Assembly (NCBI RefSeq): GCF_042678945.1
Contig: NZ_JBHTLM010000001.1
Location: 186,001-250,000, forward strand
DNA: 64,000 nt
DNA from: Fontibacillus puldeungensis
GTDB taxonomy: Bacteria; Bacillota; Bacilli; Paenibacillales; Paenibacillaceae
Direction of reading: 5' to 3'
Shown: positions 63,201-64,000 of the stretch, piece after piece
How the letters are laid out: each line of letters opens with the position of its first letter
Numbering within the stretch: the stretch's first letter is position 1
Program-made: the position numbers and the translations under genes
Notes under the pieces: model-generated
What the model saw: only the letters and a program-made list of their open reading frames with translations
Databases searched by the model: none
What the model was told of the DNA's origin: nothing

Positions 63201-63220
63201 GGGAACAGGGGGGATCATGA
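60212..63220 (+). CDS. Membrane-anchored solute-binding protein with two N-terminal carbohydrate-binding-like domains
   Basis: The TTG at 60212 follows GAGGGGG. Of 1002 residues, an N-terminal membrane anchor (about 12-32, WLLFMAFAVLAVVGLWIYGG) replaces a lipobox. Two jelly-roll, CBM35-like domains follow (about 85-255 and 285-425); each contains a related W-x-V/E-x3-E-x-GLY...KIDGxxPFEE stretch, so they are a tandem duplication. A helical linker (about 430-580) leads to a full family-1 binding fold (about 590-1000: VNLKLVNMGTILPATLAGQGPDVAMQIGNDLPVNFAMR, FYRKDVLAELGLEVPNTWEDV). It probably presents glycans to the permeases encoded next. Confidence 0.88.
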   Translation: MSEIQMLIKERGWLLFMAFAVLAVVGLWIYGGISGDSRLTKGKGQAVKELPVIKLVTGVKGKSTAPPYAEYLAGFTGKAALTRTEKQIVIQAKDYSLTTEDAEVRQLQNYEGMEGTSVFTGEKGEVEWTVTVAEAGLYNLSVLYYPVEGKSSSIERALKIDGSLPFEEAEYLQFDRIWDNEKPKIEQDNQGNDLRPKQVERPVWREAILKDSGGYVTEPFGFYLTEGEHKLTLAASREPMVIHRLKLFRHSETLSYEQAKERYEAEEIKETKGQLVVVQGEEAIAKSSPTLYPLSERSSPGVTPYSASKVRVNTIGGYNWRLPGQWIEWEAEVPETGLYSIALRSQQNFVRGIYATRKLTIDGEMPFEEMNRVPFRYKSGYRVDVLGKSAVDGADATGDGAYLFKLEKGKHTLRLEATLGEFAPLIRQVEDSLLNLNAMYRKILMITGTKPDEFRDYRVEQRIPELLEVFQAESERLRAVGVRLVELSGQSSDQEALLKTMAIQLEEMVQEPDTIPRRLGAYKTNTGGLGTWLQQAREQPLEIDEIYIASPGVKLPSGGLSGGDKVVHEMSTFVSSFFIDYNRIGNVTDEKNQRTVTVWIGSGRDQANAIKAMIDETFTPQTGINVNLKLVNMGTILPATLAGQGPDVAMQIGNDLPVNFAMRRAAADLTQFSGYDEAAARFRESAIVPYKYRGGVYALPETQTFNMLFYRKDVLAELGLEVPNTWEDVANLLAVLNKNHMGFGLPVVAQAPNQWTTLPPNSMYATLLMQRGGQFYRKDDTESDLDSKTGIEAFKQWTEYYTDYKLEREYDFANRFRTGQMPIGIADYTTYNQLSVFAPEIRGMWGFAPVPGTVKEDGSIDRTVPSGGSGVMMLQNAKDKEAAWEFMKWWTSDETQTSYGREMEGLMGAAARYPTANINALERLPWPVSDFESLEEQFKWVEGIPEVPGGYSTGRHLFNAFYRAVVGGIEPREAIMDSVQYIHDEIRNKQEEFGRLREQGGS

Positions 63221-64000
63221 TGCATAATGCGTGGTGGACTTTAAAGTGGCGGGAAATGAAGGCCAGCAAGCACTCTTACTTTTTGCTGGCGCCATATATG
63301 GTTTTGTTCATGCTGTTTACGGTGCTTCCTGTCATCATCTCCATTATCCTCAGCTTTACGTATTTCAATATGCTGGAATTCCCCCGGTTTGTCGGTTGGC
63401 AAAATTATACCCGGCTGTTCCTGGAAGACGATATTTTTCTGACCGCGATGAAAAATACGCTGATGTTTGCGGCGATCACCGGCCCTGTCAGCTACCTCGC
63501 CTGCTTTATATTTGCATGGATTATCAACGAGCTCAGCCCGAAGGTTCGGGCGTTCATGACCTTGGTGTTTTACGCACCTTCCATTTCGGGGAACGTGTAT
63601 TTCATTTGGTTGATCATTTTCTCTGGGGACCGTTACGGGATAGCCAACGGCCTCCTGCTTAAGCTTGGAGTCATTCTGGAACCCATCCTTTGGCTGAAGA
63701 CCGAAAGCTACATTATGCCGATCATCATTCTCGTCCAGCTGTGGCTGAGCCTGGGCACGGGCTTTCTGGCCTTTATCGCCGGGCTGCAAACGGTCGACAC
63801 GACACTCTACGAGGCCGGCGCTGTGGACGGTATTCGCAATCGCTGGCAGGAGCTGTGGTACATTACGCTGCCGTCCATGCGGCCTCAGCTCATGTTCGGG
63901 GCGGTTATTCAGCTGACAACGTCGTTTGCCGTTGCCGATGTGTCGATTGCGCTGGCCGGTTTTCCAAGCGTCAATTATGCGGCCGAAACGATTGTGACCC
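63217..64000 (+). CDS. Sugar ABC transporter permease (MalF/UgpA type), 3' end outside window
   Basis: The frame opens at ATG 63217 (an in-frame ATG follows at 63220) and runs off the right edge after 261 codons. An ATGA overlap with the preceding stop couples translation, with GGGGGG as ribosome site. The protein begins MMHNAWWTLKWREMKASKHSYFLLAP-like, then helix YMVLFMLFTVLPVIISIILSF, PRFVGWQNYTRLFLED, further helices, and the EAA loop TLYEAGAVDGIRNRWQELWYITLPSM. It works with the two binding proteins upstream; a second permease probably follows outside the window. Confidence 0.9.
   Translation, partial: MMHNAWWTLKWREMKASKHSYFLLAPYMVLFMLFTVLPVIISIILSFTYFNMLEFPRFVGWQNYTRLFLEDDIFLTAMKNTLMFAAITGPVSYLACFIFAWIINELSPKVRAFMTLVFYAPSISGNVYFIWLIIFSGDRYGIANGLLLKLGVILEPILWLKTESYIMPIIILVQLWLSLGTGFLAFIAGLQTVDTTLYEAGAVDGIRNRWQELWYITLPSMRPQLMFGAVIQLTTSFAVADVSIALAGFPSVNYAAETIVT

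Noticed and set aside
63231..63662. 143-residue frame near the right edge
   Set aside because: The true gene in this region is the permease opening at 63217 in another frame, which continues past the window end with clear membrane helices and an EAA loop.

Overview
The window looks like a chromosomal segment of a Paenibacillus-type, low-GC Gram-positive soil bacterium. The reasons are large S-layer-homology (SLH) surface proteins at both ends, many carbohydrate and peptide ABC importers with lipoprotein receptors, strong AGGAGG ribosome sites with frequent GTG and TTG starts, and sigma-A promoters. No rRNA, tRNA, CRISPR, prophage or transposase gene was seen. Both edges cut genes: the beta-helix/SLH protein on the left lacks its 5' end, and an ABC permease on the right lacks its 3' end.

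Layout. 0-5 kb: beta-helix SLH protein. 5-15 kb: a ROK repressor diverging from an Opp-type importer operon (receptor, two permeases, two ATPases, transglutaminase-like protein), with two near-identical ROK operators. 15-16 kb: rubrerythrin and a GNAT acetyltransferase. 16-29 kb, minus strand: a glycan-type uptake and amino-sugar operon (deacetylase-like protein, two permeases, lipoprotein, beta-propeller, DegT aminotransferase, Gfo/Idh oxidoreductase, then a second DegT), preceded by a GntR regulator whose sensor domain is an ABC solute-binding protein. 29.5-40.7 kb, plus strand: a sugar-acid or amino-compound catabolic cluster (DapA-type aldolase, cyclase, GH20, M20 peptidase, RidA, SDR, D-threonine-aldolase-like enzyme, zinc dehydrogenase, FAH hydrolase, SMP-30 lactonase) with a divergent IclR regulator. 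41-45 kb: an AraC-GyrI regulator with two poorly characterised partners. 45-51 kb: oleate hydratase with TetR, MerR-TipAS, a nucleotidyltransferase-like protein, a GNAT and two small secreted proteins. 51-58 kb: a 7TM histidine kinase, a REC-wHTH-BTAD response regulator and a YVTN-propeller SLH protein. 58.5-64 kb: a sugar importer with two different binding proteins.

The strongest non-coding signals are these. (1) Intergenic elements are built from 27-bp units, each two 7-bp arms (AAATARN and NYTATTT) around a 13-bp core. In three elements the units lie at exactly 51, 62 and 51 bp, a fourth keeps 62 and 51, and a fifth with a different core has 51, 72 and 51. (2) The heptad pair CTGTCAG-N4-CTGTCAG lies exactly 10 bp upstream of a perfect TATAAT box both before the BTAD response regulator gene and before the adjacent SLH gene, which points to a SARP-like circuit in a Firmicute. 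(3) A 197-bp MITE-like family has two full copies placed just after stop codons inside operons, plus one 57-bp deletion derivative.
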